From Haliotis asinina (Eukaryota > Mollusca > Gastropoda > Lepetellida > Haliotidae), in assembly GCF_037392515.1 (NCBI RefSeq), contig NC_090288.1:14861969-14925968 (forward strand): a DNA stretch of 64,000 nt. The letters are read 5' to 3'. Below are positions 23,301 through 38,300 of the stretch, in pieces. The notes beneath the pieces are model-generated. The model was not told the origin of the DNA, did not search any database, and was given only the letters and a program-made list of their open reading frames with translations. Every line of letters starts with the position of its first letter. The stretch's first letter is position 1. The translations under genes were made by a program, and so were the position numbers.

Positions 23301-26300
23301 GTTGACACATGGCTGCTTACAGTTGACACATTGGTTACCACTGTTGTTGAGGAGGGGGTTGGTGGTTGAGCAGCGATAACAAAGGGGAAGTAACTCCTGA
23401 ACAGACCATAAATAAGATCACTGCACAATCCATTTACTGTGATATGCCATTCAGATATACACAAACGCTAGCACGTCACATCGAGTGAGGTAACGATAAA
23501 GTTCTGTTCACAGTTGTTGCTTCAAAGATTCTACAAATGACGTCTACTTACGTCTGCATCCATGAACGGTTTGGCTCTGATGGTGATGCTGCCCACATCA
23601 ACATTCTCCTGGAATCGTTGTGGAATTCTCAGAGTCTGAAGACTCTCGTATGCATGGCGGGCCAGCTTGTATGCTCCAAGATTCTTGCTCTGCTTGGCCA
23701 GGGTGTACAGAGCTGAACTGACCAGTTAAGGCGAACATGTTGCCACAGCATGCTATACCACACAATGATCTGACATATGCCCAGAATCTCGATGACAAGG
23801 TGTGATAGTTCTTGTTTAATCTATTTGAAAGTGTTCCATATTTAAGTACACACAGTTTTAATTCAGAAGTGGTTATGAAACAAAAACTACTGAGTTCATT
23901 AATGCACATTATAGTCAACATGTTCAAAATTAAGATAGGCTCCTTAAGGTCTCTTGTAGTATATGACCCCGCATATTCCAAGAAGTATAAAACTAGGATC
24001 ATCATGTGGACACTTTGACAAGTGATCGAATATAACTAGCGGAGATAACACAGCTAACATAGCTAACACTTTCATCAAAAGAGATGGAAAAGAGTTCTTC
24101 CATCAGTGATGTTAAGAATAACGAACATATAGCTTCTTCAGCTTGACCTGATCAAATGAATGCATTGCGTGACCGTGTCAGAACTGGTTGGGTCTATTAT
24201 TGTGGCGGGGTGTACCTTCATCACTTGATTGTCTGCATGTTCGAACAGCCGAGATAAAGTTGGTGTTTGACATGTCAGTGTCGAGAAAAGTTTCTTTAAA
24301 AAAGAAGCCACAGGTGGTTCAATGTTTGGGCCGCTTTGCACGAACGAAACAATAACAACATTCTCTCCTCCCCTGTTTAATGAAGTTAACACGACATGCT
24401 CAGGTCAAGCTGAACAAGCTCTAAGGTCTGGGTGACTCATCAGTTAGCTCATCTCTAGACAAGGATACGCTTTAGACACTCCGTGTGGGATGTCAGTTGC
24501 CTTGGGCAGCCGGTGGAGCAGGAAGCGGGACATGTTGAAGAGCCCTTCGGGCAGCACGGACGTGAATGGTTCCACCTACACACAAGTACAACTGTTACAC
24601 TACAGTAAAACATTTTTGATTGTTTGATGTCAGATTCAGCCAAATTCCAGCTGTATGTCTCAGGGTTCGTATGGAATTTCAAGACCAAGATTTAAGGATT
24701 TTAAAACTTTTCCAAAGTTTTCTGGGCAAAATTAAGGCCAATATCAATCTTCATCAAGATTGTATGAAACCTGTGACAGTCCCATGTAAATAACTGAATG
24801 TGGATAACACAAAGTGGTGATATTATCATAAACCGACCATTCATGCTATTACACTAACAGCTTTAGCAGGATCAGGCTCACTGATTTAGTTGACAAATGT
24901 CTTCATATCCAATTTGTGTAGATCGATGATGATCATTAACAGACCATCGCAGTTCAACTATGACCCATGAAGATTCAGCCTAGAACTGGTCACCTGGCAA
25001 CCCATGCTTGTCAAAAGAGGTGACGAATGGCATCAAGCGGTCAGGCTCACCGATTTATTTGACACGTGTCATAGTATCCCAACTGCATACATCAATGCTC
25101 ATGCTGTCGATCACTTGATTGTTTGGTTCAGACTCATTTACGTACAGATGAAAAGGTTGGGAGGCAAGTACAAGTTGGTATTCAGGTATAAGACAACATG
25201 TTATGAATGTCAACTTCTTTATTGTTTACACAACATTTCTGGACTATTCCTTGCCCCTTCATCAGAAACGTTGTGTAAACAATAAAGAAATTAACATCCA
25301 TAACATTTTGTTATATACAGATGAAAAGCTGTTTTGAATAGCAAGCAAACAGAGCTAATCACAGAGACACACGGTTACAGATGCATACACTGTTATGAGA
25401 CATGGTTGTATATGAAACCCACCACATGTCTGTGTATTGTGTGATAGATGTAGTAAATCTCTGCCTTCTTCTGGAAGTCAAAGAACTTCTCCAACATCTC
25501 CTCCTTGCGATCCTTGTCCTCTGTAAATGCAGTACATGTCTCGTTACCATGGTTACATAACACTTCGGTACAAGTGAGTCAAAACAAACACTAGTCCTAT
25601 TTTATAAGGATTTAGACCTATGTTTTAAGATGCTCATGTGTTGATGTGAAGTGACATACCTCTGGCAATGTCCAGACACTGGATGGACAGCTTCCAGAAG
25701 TAGTAGCCTGCATCATTGAAGCGGCATTCCACAACAGCATTCAGCGTCAACTGTTCCAGCACCTTCACTGCTTCAGCCTGTAAGCCTGCCTTGTGGAATG
25801 CTGGAGCAATCAACAGTGAACAACTTATCAACAAGTTCATCCGGAGGCTGTGCTATCAGCAAACAAGAACGAGTCTACAAGAGCACACACAAGTGTGTGC
25901 AATGTCTGACTAAGATTCTTTTAGAATAAAGTTGACTAAGTAACAATAATACGAGAATATCCCACCGAAAATATCCCACCGAAAATGTCCCCCAAACTAC
26001 TAAAACATGACACAATGTCATACCGTACCTTGCTGGGCCTCCTCGAACCTGTCATTCTCTGCTAGCCATTGAGCATATGGCACATAAACCTCCTCACGAT
26101 ACTCTGGGTGCTTCTCCACCAAAGTGAAGGCCTTAAAAAATCATGTCACCAGTGAAATTGCAGTCAAGAAATAATTAGAGAATCTGAAGGAAGAGCATGG
26201 ATCACCAGCCATCAGTACCACAATATCTTTGAAAACAAATGCAACTTAAAAACATCAGTTGTGATTTTTTTATGCTCTGTCATGGTTTATTGGGATATAA

Positions 26301-29300
26301 CAAAAACTTTCGTATTACTGCATGTTCAGTATGATTAACTTTGGCAGCTGGGATCTTAGATGTACGTCAATGACAGAGACCTTTAGGTTCAACCATGCAG
26401 ACCGTTCACACATCCAGATGTTACCAGGCAAAATTTCATATGAATGTCAACAACTAAATATCTACATCTCTGTGGTCAGTGATCAAGGGGAGTCTACTCA
26501 AATCAAGCACTTAATCGACAAAGTCCTGAAGTCTTACTATCATTTGTAACTATTCTTTTTTCAATTTATCTTAACATTAAAGCTTTTATGGGCTATAGAT
26601 AATCAACTTATACCTGGCAGTATCAAACAGAAAAGGGAGATAACTCACATCATCCCAGTGCCTGGCCTCGACACGCATGGATATTAAAGCCTTCACATCT
26701 CCCATCTTACTGTAGACCTCAGCAGCAAGGCCATACTCCTCCATGCGAGCCAGGTAATGGGCGCACCGACCCAGTGCCTCCCGGTCAGCCTTGTCCAGCT
26801 TCCGGGCCATGTCAATCATCCTAGAAGTAAGCAGGGAACCAGTTGTATACTGAGTCCAGATTTCTTGTGTCATTGAATGAGAGAGTTCAGTTTTATGCTG
26901 CTTTTGGCTGTATTTCTATAATATCATAGAAGGGAACACCAGAAATGGGCTTCACTTATTGCATAGTGGTATTAAGCAAATCTTGCAAAATACTTTCCAG
27001 TTACACTACATTACACACTGTGAGTTTGGTTTTATACTGCTTTTACCATTATTCATGGCATGGGACACCAGAAATGGGAAAAACCCCACTTAAACAGTAA
27101 AAAAGTCAGCAGTATTCCAGCTGATCTTTATGATGTAAATGCACGGCTGTGGACCAGGGATGTAAATATAAATTACACTATAAAGTTACAATGACAAGTA
27201 ATCGAACAAGCAACAGAGTCTGTATAGAGTCCATATAGTTGCCTTGTATGGTAAGCATATATTGCACTGGACGTTGTCCAATCAGAACCTTTTGTTCACA
27301 ATATCAACCATTGGTTTGTCTGATAAAGACCAGGTTATTCAGAAACAAATATATATATGGAATATTGCTCACTACAACAGTAAACAACAAACAGCCACAA
27401 AACTATGTCATCTTATTTTCCCTTACATATCAGCCCATCCATGCTCCCCAATGATCTCAATAGCCTTTAGATTCTCCCCAGCACTGATGTACATCTCAGC
27501 TGCTGCCCTGGGCTCATTGCTGCTCTTGGCCCAGTCAGCCTGCTTGGTGATTAGGAGCTTCTTGTCATGGGGATCCCCAGACCCGATGTACTCCTGCAAC
27601 ATAACCATCACGTCAACATACATGGTTTCCTACAAATGTACTCTACAGCATCATACAGTCAATGTCATGGACACTACATCAAAGAATGCACAAATACTGG
27701 AGAAGATTGAAGGTTTGAGGATAAAAAAAACAATGGTTGTGCATCTGGTCAAGAATTGCCAAGAATTCCTGCAGGTATTCGGAAGTATTCAGATTTAGGT
27801 TGTGTGTATTGCATGCAGAACAACTGTTTTCATACATTTATGAAGCTCAGTGGATATATGGTGTCCTCAAAAGGCCACTGGCTCAGAGAGTGAACATGGT
27901 CTAATGCTGATTTTAGTGTTTAAGTGACATACCTTTGCTTGGTCAAACATGCGGAGATCAGTGTACATGCTCAGGGCCTTTTGTTCCTGGCCTGATTTCT
28001 TGTATAACTTGGAGGCTTCTCCAAACTTGCCTTGGTAGCCATACACATCAGCCATGAAGACCATGTTGTCAGTCTCGCCTCTCTTCTTCCGCTCCTGAGG
28101 AACAAGGCAAAGTGATTAACATCACAGTTCATGCATAAAGAGAATTCAAGATATTTTACAGAATGACAACGCCCTTTTCAGGGTCAGTTATAAGAACTTT
28201 TCTTGGAAAGAGTGCCAATTCAAGGCCTCTATTGATACTTCGATACTTTTTACAGAATTTTGTAAAGCTCTTTCTAAACTGAATCATAGACTTGGATAGA
28301 CTACCAATTCAAGGCCTTTGACTTCATTTTGATACGTAATTTTCTACCTCAATGTTGTGAATGAGCTCCAGATATCTGAGATCTCTTATCCTAATGAAGG
28401 CTTTCTTGGCAGTGTCGAAGTCGAGACCTTCAAGAGCATCATGGGCCAGAGCCTCCCAGTCACCTTCAGTGACACCTAGACATGCCACCCGGTACGCATC
28501 CCTGTACAGACAGACAAGACAGCATGGTAATTCATTCAGGCTAGTGTAAGTTCAGTTCATAAGGAAAACAGGAAATGTCATGCATTAACCCAATCTGCAA
28601 TTCTGTTTTTCATAAATGATCAGAACAACATTTGAACTACTAAATGGGTGCAATAAGAAGGCAAACAGAAAAGATTCTAAGCTAATGCTATTTAGTTGGA
28701 ACTATTATTATATTTAATGTCAATATACTCATGGAAACCAAGAAAAGTGCAAGTGTTCCTATACTCTTTTTAGGGTTTCATGTCATGTTTTATATTGCAC
28801 TGTGGGTGACAATCTGGAAAAAAATAAAAGAACACTTGTTCTCTCACTTTTCCTTATTTGTTTCCATGAGTATATCTAAATAAAATACTCCCTGTCACCC
28901 AATGCTGTCTCTAGCCTGTTGGATAGCGACCTTGGCATAAAGCCATCAAATCAATATTTTACTCAAGCTATCAAGTATCATACTGGAATGTACTAGTGAA
29001 TCACACCATGATAGTTCACCAGAGAGGTGGGGGCTGATACTGCCCACTACCGTTAACAGAAGCAAGGGACATGGTGCATGGAGCATTGTAGCACCTTCAC
29101 AGTCCACAGATAACAAATCAGCTAAAGCTTAGCATCACTGGCAGTGGAGAGTCATCCTCGATATCTCCTGGGTATACGTTCAGATAAATCTCCAATATAT
29201 TGCATCTAATATATTACCTCCCTTTTCTGGCTCCACATGCTCACAGTAGCCTGTCAGCTAAGCTGCCATTACAACTGAGCTTGCCAGTATCAACAAAGAT

Positions 29301-32300
29301 AGCACTCGCAGCTTTGAAGGTTTGTTTGCAGTGCAACTCAGATTTTAGGGGAAATCATAAAGACAAATTGTCAGGTCCGAAACTTTAAAAAAATATATGT
29401 AAGAACTCCTTCTACCTCTTTCAGAATTCCTCTGCAGGAATTGCGTTTTTTACCAAGTTTAATCGGTTAGATAATTTAAAAGTGAAAAGGAATTGTGATT
29501 GGTATGCTCAACTTCCCAGTGTAGACATCTAATTGGATAAAAAGCCAGCCAAGGGAGATGCATCCAGCGTATAGCAGAAATTTATTTGAATATGTACCCT
29601 GGAGATGTGGAGGATGGTGGAGAGTAGGTGAATTTGTGACCCACTTAGAAGCAGGGATGAGAATGGAAATTTTCATTTACAGCTGAAAACTAGTCGGGGG
29701 TCTGGGGGCCACGGGACCCCAGCCAGGTCCAGGGCGGAGCCTGGTCGGGGGCCCAGGGGCGCGAAGCCCCCCGGAAGCTCCTGGGATTTGGCATTTTACA
29801 CACTAAATATGGCTTCTAAAATCAATATTAACACTGTATATATATTTAGACGTTTAAGAAAAATGACCCTGGGGATGTAAAAAAACGCGGATCCCTGTAG
29901 ACGAGATCATTCCTTGAAGGCTTCATTATTGCCTCCATGCTGAATCCCAGGTTCCAAAAAGTGTAACAAAGCAAATGCAGCTGGATGCCATGGTAATGTG
30001 AATACAACCCTTTTCGCACCTAAACTGAAGCTTGTGTTGTATACTCCCCCGGGAGATGAGAATGGAATCCGTATGCCAACAGATCCTTGACAGGGAAAAC
30101 AAGGAGCATGTTATAGGACATGCATGCAACATACACAGGCCTTTCTTATTACTGTTCACAAATAACTGTATACTTACTTGAACATCTTCTTCTCGAGATA
30201 CTGGTACATGGGAGCAGACTGGGGTACATCTACCGAGGACATGGCATATACATGGAGACAGAATATCTTTGAGCCACTGAACCCAACCACAAAACCCTGA
30301 AACACATAGCACAGGACTGTTCAATGGAGACCACTGTAAATTAACACATGACAGCACGCTGCTGTAGGGGTTGTAAGGACAGTATTGTCTCATGACTGTA
30401 TTGTATCTCCATTCTGTTGTGATAAAAACCCACACTGACTTTCAATCATAGCAATGTTTTGTGACGTTTTGTGATCCTTAAAATGAGACTGTTCTTTCAT
30501 GAATGACATGCCTCTAATATTTCACTTGTGCTGCCTTGAGAACATCACAACCTCCACAGGAAAAGAAAATTTCAAGCTGATTGTTCATTTTTTACAGCAT
30601 TCTGGTTAATTTTTTACAGCATTCAAAAATTTCTGTAGACTACTTCTTTACTTGAGCAAGTGCTCACTCATACAAGGTAGCCATTTTGAAATTGAACCTC
30701 AGACAGATTTTCAATCTGAAGAGTAAATAGAACCAAGCTATAAAGAGTTATCCTAACAGAGTTGTATCACGATTTCTAGTTGTGGATGGTGCAGATCCTG
30801 ACCTGCAGTTTCTGCTGATGCAGGGGGAAGTTGCTGGCCTTGATGTTGAGCATACCGTTGCCAGAGAAACACAACATGTCCTCATAGTGTGTGTTCCATG
30901 CTACACTGTTGGCATTTGGTTCCTGAAATATTCAACAACACACATGAAGATGCACTTCTGACATCTAACCACCTCTAACAATATCATTAGTGAACCTGAA
31001 TTGACAAAAAGCAAATTCAGTTGTGAAACAATTACTGAAGTATTACAAAAACATTATACCACAAACAGTTAACAAAAAGAACCACAAGAAGTAATTCATA
31101 AGTGAAGCAAGTCACCATTTAAACTGATCTGGTAAAACCCATGGACTAAGGTATAGGTAAATGAGACAGTTTGTTGTGTGCTTTTAGCAATATTCTGGCA
31201 ATATCACAGCAGGAACACCAGAAATGGGTTTCACCGAAGTGGGAAATCAAACCTGGAACGTGTCAATGCTTTAATCACTAATCTAACCGATGGCCCATGA
31301 TTGGGAATAGGACAGACAAACCAAGAAACATTATCAGAAGAAATGTGGGATCAAACCTACATCCATCGCGACAAGTAGACTAAGTAAATAGAGGAAGGAG
31401 TAACCTGGAAGAGAAGTTCCTTTGAACTGAGGTCATACACAAGACAGGTGTTGTTCTCATCAACAACAGCCAGTCTGGCACGGCTGCAGCTGAGGTCCAG
31501 ACATCTCACAGAGGTTGACTGCTTCAGTAGCTGGATGGGGAATGGGTTGTCAACGAAGATCTTCATGATCTGTACCACAGTGAGAAGTGAAGAAAGTTAG
31601 TCAACACGAAACTGTCCATCATTTTAAAACTTTAACTTATTATTAAGCTGTGCTGTGTTCCATGTTCTGTCGTCTATTTTGAGTATCGGTTATAATTAGT
31701 GCCTTGATATTGTTCTCCCTGTGAAATTGTGGAGGTAATGTGTCAAATTGTTATGGATTTAATACGTTCCACAATGACACAGTCATGTGTTCAAGACTTA
31801 AAGGGAACTTGCAAAGACTGGGCATTTGCAAGAGAACAGTCCCCATGTAATACCAATGGAATAAGAGTGAAATCATTCTGACACAGGAACAAATGCCAGA
31901 AACACATGTGTCTACAAGAACAAACTTGATCAGTAGATCTCATTCTGGGAACATGTATAACGACAAGCGTAAGTGATGTAATTAGACCAGAACTATATTC
32001 TGAAAAAAGGCTAAACTTGGAGACTTTCGGCTCAATGTAACTGAGCAAGATTTGAATCCTCCCCTGTCCAAGAGACTGACCTGTCCATTCTTGAGTCCGA
32101 CCAACAGCCCTTCCCTGCCTGAGGGTCCCCCGATGACCTTGATGTACCTAATGAGGGACTCCATTGTCCACTCTTTCTCCTTCACCCCCTGGAAGGAGAG
32201 ACACTGCAGTTTCTTTTCCTGGAACACAATACCTAAGAGTGAGGAAGAGAACAATAGTGTTGAAAAACAGTTGTATTATGCTATATGACGGTGGCCTTCA

Positions 32301-35300
32301 AATACCAGAGTTTGACTATCAAGAGGTTACCATGGTTACACTGACATACCTGACAGAGGATGATGTTCTGTGAGCACACCACCAGCAAGTTACAGTCCAA
32401 CTTTTTGTTGATCTTCTCTTTGACACGATAGTGCATGTCTGCTGAGTCGTCCGTGTACAGCTCGTAGATGACAATCCGGTCTGGTAGCTGAACCTGGAGT
32501 CATAATTGAAAGTTAACTCAGTTACTAAAGCTAAGGGAATTTCTCTTAATCAGACATTGTTATGTTGCTGGACACTGCAGTAGAAAGTACTCAAACTGCT
32601 ACAATGTAAGTAAACATTTGTGGGCCATATAACTGTGACCTTATATTGTATTCACACTGGCACACATTGTGACCATCCAATCCTCAACTATAATGAAAGC
32701 ATTCCATGGTGGAAAATAGTTTTCATATGAGTAACGTCTGATCAAACACTTTGGAAACTACTAACCAAAAGAAAGGCACTATTTTTCGTGAAATTCAGTG
32801 CTATTATGTGGACTCTCAACTGTCTGAACAGAAGTTTAGAAGAGATGTCCTTACAATTAGTGGCAAATGTCACACACTGACATTGATGAAAACAAACAGC
32901 TCCTGTCATGTACCATTGTCTGATTGTTTATCCAAGGTCACCTCATAAGAATAAGGACAAAACAAGCTTATTCGGCAAACTTCGCACACTAGTCAAATAA
33001 GTAACTGTATCACAGTGGCGTGGCCATCATTATTGTCTCATCCACTTCAAAAACTTTCAAGAGTGAGTGAGTGAGTGAGTGAGTGAGTTTAGTTTCACGC
33101 CACACTCAGCATTATCCCAGCTATATGGCAATCCCGTTAGTCTGTAAATATTCGAGTCAGAGTCGACAATCCAGTGATCAGCAGCATGAGCATCTATCTG
33201 TGGAGTTGGGATACAATGACATATCAACTAAGTCAGTGAGTCTGACCATTCAATCCTGTTAGTCATCACTCATGATGAACATGGGTTACTGAAGATCAAT
33301 TCTGACCCATATCTTCATGGGTGTGGCAAAGGGTGACCTTTCCTAGACTGTCCTTGACATTCATCTCTGTGAAATTAGACAGCAGTCTATCCCAATAGTG
33401 TACACTTACAGCCAGTCTGTGTCTGTAGATTGCAATCTTCTTCACAAGGTCACGGCACTTGATACGAACTGAAAATTTAGACGAGTAGACTAAAAAGAGT
33501 TCAGAATCAGCATATAATGTCAGTCTTGGCAATATTCCAGCAGTATCATGCAGCAATATCATGGCAGGTACTGAAGAACTAGAGATTGATATGAACAACA
33601 AAAATCACTGCAGTGTTTGGTGGCATTTAATCGATTTATACTGACCACTTGACTTGAGCCACTTTTTCCGATGTAGCGGAGGACCTATTCAACTTAGTAT
33701 TCCTTCATGACAGAGGTCAGTGGCCAGATTTTCAATGTTCTCTTAGCGCTAAGATAGTTGTAAGTGGCATTCATAAACATAAACTTACGATTATCTTAGC
33801 TTAATAGCGCTAAGAGAGCTTAAAAAATCTAGGCCCAGTAGTACTGAATTACAAACTGAAACCCACAAAATGAAAGCTGCACATGATTAGACGAAGTGTA
33901 CGCATGGACCTATTAAACTTGGGATTCCCTCATGACACAAAATAAAAGAAGCACCAGTAACTAACAAAAAGTCAAAATGATCCCGCAAAATGTCACCTAT
34001 CTGTGACCTTGTGACCTCAACAAGTGTCACTGATTACCTCACCTTTCTGGTCAGTGATGAGATGCTGGATGATGACATCGGTCATGTTGTCTCTGTAGGC
34101 ATACCTGTCCTTGTACAGACCATGCACGGTGCTGAAGATGAGCTGGTAGTAGGCGATAGTACCATCCTGACAGCCAACAACCTAGAAAAGGGATATGACA
34201 GTACCATCACTGACTGACTCAATGTGGTTTTACGATGCTTTTAGCAAAATTGCAGCAACATCGTGACGGGGGACACCAGAAATGGGCTTCACAAACAATA
34301 CCCATGTGGGTAACCGAATCCGGGTCTTGGATGTGCTGATTTAACCACTACCCTACCCCACTGTCCTGCATGGATTAGACAACAATGGTAGTAGGCTAAT
34401 GTTGCTTTGAATATTATTTCAGTTATTTCATCAAGTAAGTGTAACACAGTACAAGAGTTTGTTGTGGGATGCTGGTGTTGTGTACACTGTTACACACAAC
34501 CTATAGATGAATTCTGACAGCTAACAGTGAACGAGTTTAGTCTTATGCCACTCTTTAGCAATATTCATGCAATGTCATAATGTGAATCATAATGAGAGAT
34601 ACCAGAAAAGGGCCTCACACAGTGAATCCACATGGGTAATCAAACAGGGTCATCAATATAATGGCGAATGTTTTAAAACCATGAGGCTTCCCCACCATCC
34701 CAAACATCCAACCTGGAACATGGTGCTTACATTTTTCTTGTTATCATGTGTATGTGCAACCTCAACTTACAACATAATTGGAGTCAGGTCGAACAGCAGC
34801 ACACCACACCCATGACGTTTGATCCCCAATGACTCCAAGCTTGACCCCTTCCTTGGTGTGGAGACAGCACTGTTTGTTTGAACCCCCGACCACCACATAC
34901 TCCCCCTTGGAGAACCAGCTGACGCACGTGGGATCATAGCCCAGGGTGCGGTCCTTGCCAATCTGAAACATACAATCAACAGGGAGTACACAAATAAGGG
35001 TCATACTGACAGGAAACATGGACAAACAATCAACAGACAATACACAGTTGCGGGTTCTTGCTAACAGGAAACATGGACATAGAATCAACAGACAATTTTC
35101 AATTGAGGATTCTTGCTAACAGGAAACATGAGCATACAATCAACAGACAATACACAAATGAGGGTCCATGCTAACAGGAAACATGGACATACAATCAACA
35201 GAATATACACAATTGAGACCACTCAACACTTATTTAAAACATTATCAATGACATAATTTTCATATTGATAATCAATACCAATAACTCTTCCCATTATTCA

Positions 35301-38300
35301 TATTTTCGATGTCCAATATTTCTAACCAGCCCTATAAGAGAGGATTGGATTCATTCCGACAGGTGTGGTACTGACCTGTTTGCCAGACAGCTGGTAAAAC
35401 GACAACCTCTGTCCCCAGTCAGCTATTGCTAGGACATCATAGGATTCATCTCTGGAACAAACCAGGAACAGAACTCATGTACATAGTCTGACAATTCAAC
35501 CAAAATGTCAGTACCAATCCTTTTATTTCAAGTATATTAAAAATCAATCTACACATGGCACTGACAATAGACCCAGCTGAAACCACATACATCAAACTGA
35601 TGTTTAACAAATGTCATAGGGCCATCTATAACTGTGTTATAACAACTGTATGATGAGCAGGTTTGTTACAGTTTTCGGAATTACCATTAAAGTCTGTACC
35701 AAAGCTTTGATATAACATAGACTTTAGTCTTTATGTACAGCCGTTATGACTGGCATTATAAATATTGATCAAAGGGAAATGTCCAAAACCACCAGTGATG
35801 GTATCAGTGACCTACCTGCTGGGGTTCCACGACAGAGACCACACAGGGGCAATGTTAGCACCGGGTCTTTCAATCTTCACCTTTTCCTCTCCTCCCTACA
35901 AACAATAGATATAGAATCAGAATACTTTATTTGTTGATTTGTTTGTTGTGAAACACTTCACTCAGCGATATTTCTGCTATATGTTGGTGGTTAGTATATA
36001 ACTATGTCTTGACCAGGCAATCCAGTGATCAACACCACGAGCACTGATCTACACATATGACGACATGAGTCAACAAAGCCAGCAAGTTTGACCACCCGAT
36101 TATGTTGGCTGCCTCTTGCAGCAAGCATGCGTTGCTGAAGACCGGTCAATATTCTCTATAATGAGTGAGTTAGAGAGCTTAGTTTTATGCCACACTCAGC
36201 AATATCCCAACTATATGGCAGCAGTTTGTAAATAATCAAGTCTGGACAAGACAACACAGTGATCAACAACATAAACATCGATCTGCGCAATTGGGAACCA
36301 ATGACATGTGTCAACCAAGTCAACGAGTCTGACCACCCAATCCCGTTAGTCGCCTCTTACGACAAGCATAGTCGCCTTTTATGGTAAGTATGGATTGCTG
36401 AAGACCTATTCACAGATCCACTTTGTAACGAACTTAACGCTTCTATATATTTGACATAAGAGTGTTTTTTAAATGGAAGAAATGAGAGCAATTTGCTAAA
36501 ATCAGTATGAAACACATCAATCTACCCAAATTCAGTCAGTCAGTACACAACAGATGATGACCCACAACAGATGATGACCCACAACAGATGATGACCCACA
36601 ACAGATGATGACCCACAACAGATGATGACCCACAACAGATGATGACCCACAACAGATGATGACCCACAACAGATGATGACCAGGATACCATTGGACAATC
36701 TCAGCGTCACGACAGTTGTAAGTCTGTGTCAAAATACAGGATTTACAATCATCTCAGCACTAAAATTGCTTGGCACCAAGGTCACTGTGCAAGATATCAT
36801 AATGAACCATAATGCTAGTGCTTGAAAAGACCAGCATGTTAAGATTTTGTTATGGGGGAAACCACTATGTGTTCAGCTACTGTTTGGTCAGGGACTAGCA
36901 AGTACCTACCTTGTTTCTGATGCTGACCAGGCCATTGTATAAGCCCAGGGCAAGGTATTGTCCATCATTTGTCCAGCTGCAGCAGGTTACACGGCTGCTC
37001 ACTTTATGCTTGGACACAGACTTCTGCTCCGGAGACCACAGACCTGAAAACATATCGTTCACACATATCATTGCACCACAATTGCTTAGATCGATGCTGA
37101 TGCAGTTAATCACTGGATTGTTTGGTTCAGACTTGATTATTTGCAGACCCAGGGCCACAAAGCTGAAATATTGCTGAGTGACTCTAAATGTTAAAATGTG
37201 CTGATAGATGCAGTTAGAAAGAAAGAGATCTTCTCCTACAAAACTTTAGAGTAAAGTTTCAAAGTGTGTTTGTCTAGGCATCTGGACAATATCTGGTCCT
37301 GAGTTCGCATTCTCAAATGGATTCAGTGGTTAATAAAGTTCAGGGACCATTCACAAATCACTGGTTTGTTGATCACAGCGCCCTCAGCAATAATCACTCT
37401 TTAAATAATCGAGTCTGGACAAGACAATCCAATGATCAACAGGAAGACTATTGATCTAAGCAAATGAGAAATTGATGTGTGTCAACCAAGTCAGCAAGTC
37501 TGACCACCTGATCCCAAGACGTCTCTTACAATAAGCATGGGTAGATTCTAAACCGCACCTTTACAGGTGACATGAGAAACACATGATTGTTTCAATTACT
37601 TATTAGGAAATTGAAAATTCAGTTTTGCAAGGACTGGAATTGATATGACAATTTTAATGACAGGGATAAAGCTGTATACAGTCATGCCCCATTTATCCGA
37701 AGGCTTGTGTTTTTATTGAAATTGTCCAGATAAGCGAATTTTCGGATATCTGAACCACGGGCCATATGTACAAAGAAACTTACAAAGAAACGAACATAGT
37801 AGGCATCAGACATAATCTTTATTGAATACACATAAACAAATATCAGTGCATACATAAAATGCCTCATGCCTGTTCATGCAGTTATGCTCACTTGAAGAAA
37901 TCAGTCATAGCTTTTTGCACTGGCTGTGTAGAAAAGCGAGAGGACTTTCACCAGTCAGTTCACCACTGTTGACATTCATAGGATCATCAGCAGTAACAGT
38001 CACAGTTGTAACTTATGCATAAGATCGTAGTGCATCACGAAGTTCTGACAAGGCCATGTCTTCTTGTGGGTCCTCATTTGACTGGATAATATCCACATGA
38101 CGAAAGCAGTTAGCAATTGTCTTTTCACTCACAGCTGTCCAGGCTTGCTTGATCATCCGGATTAATTTTAGTGACCCACAAATTGACACGCCTCAAAATT
38201 AACTCAGTGTCACCATGATACTCAGAGGCAGTTAATCCTCTCACGCTTCAAAGATTGCCGACTTCTTTCATGTTACGGCACACAAGGCCCTCGGTAATTG

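Larger units (their letters stand above)
20345..30296 (-). other. IFT122 coding exons 14-28 (solenoid and zinc ribbons)
   Basis: Exons in transcript order: 30296-30178, 28501-28348, 28094-27933, 27593-27427, 26820-26649, 26131-26029, 25800-25660, 25520-25423, 24575-24469, 23717-23552, 23396-23285, 22590-22436, 21953-21870, 21268-21104, 20425-20345. Landmarks are [63 protein letters not shown] and CPSC...CPFC. The exon 25 end (22436) is the only phase-compatible GT donor before a stop, but its residues have no clear match, so that boundary or a missed small exon is uncertain. Confidence 0.88.

Noticed and set aside
36532-36732. Minus-strand frame with repeated [10 protein letters not shown]
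   Set aside because: It is an artefact of the perfect 17-bp minisatellite in an IFT122 intron.
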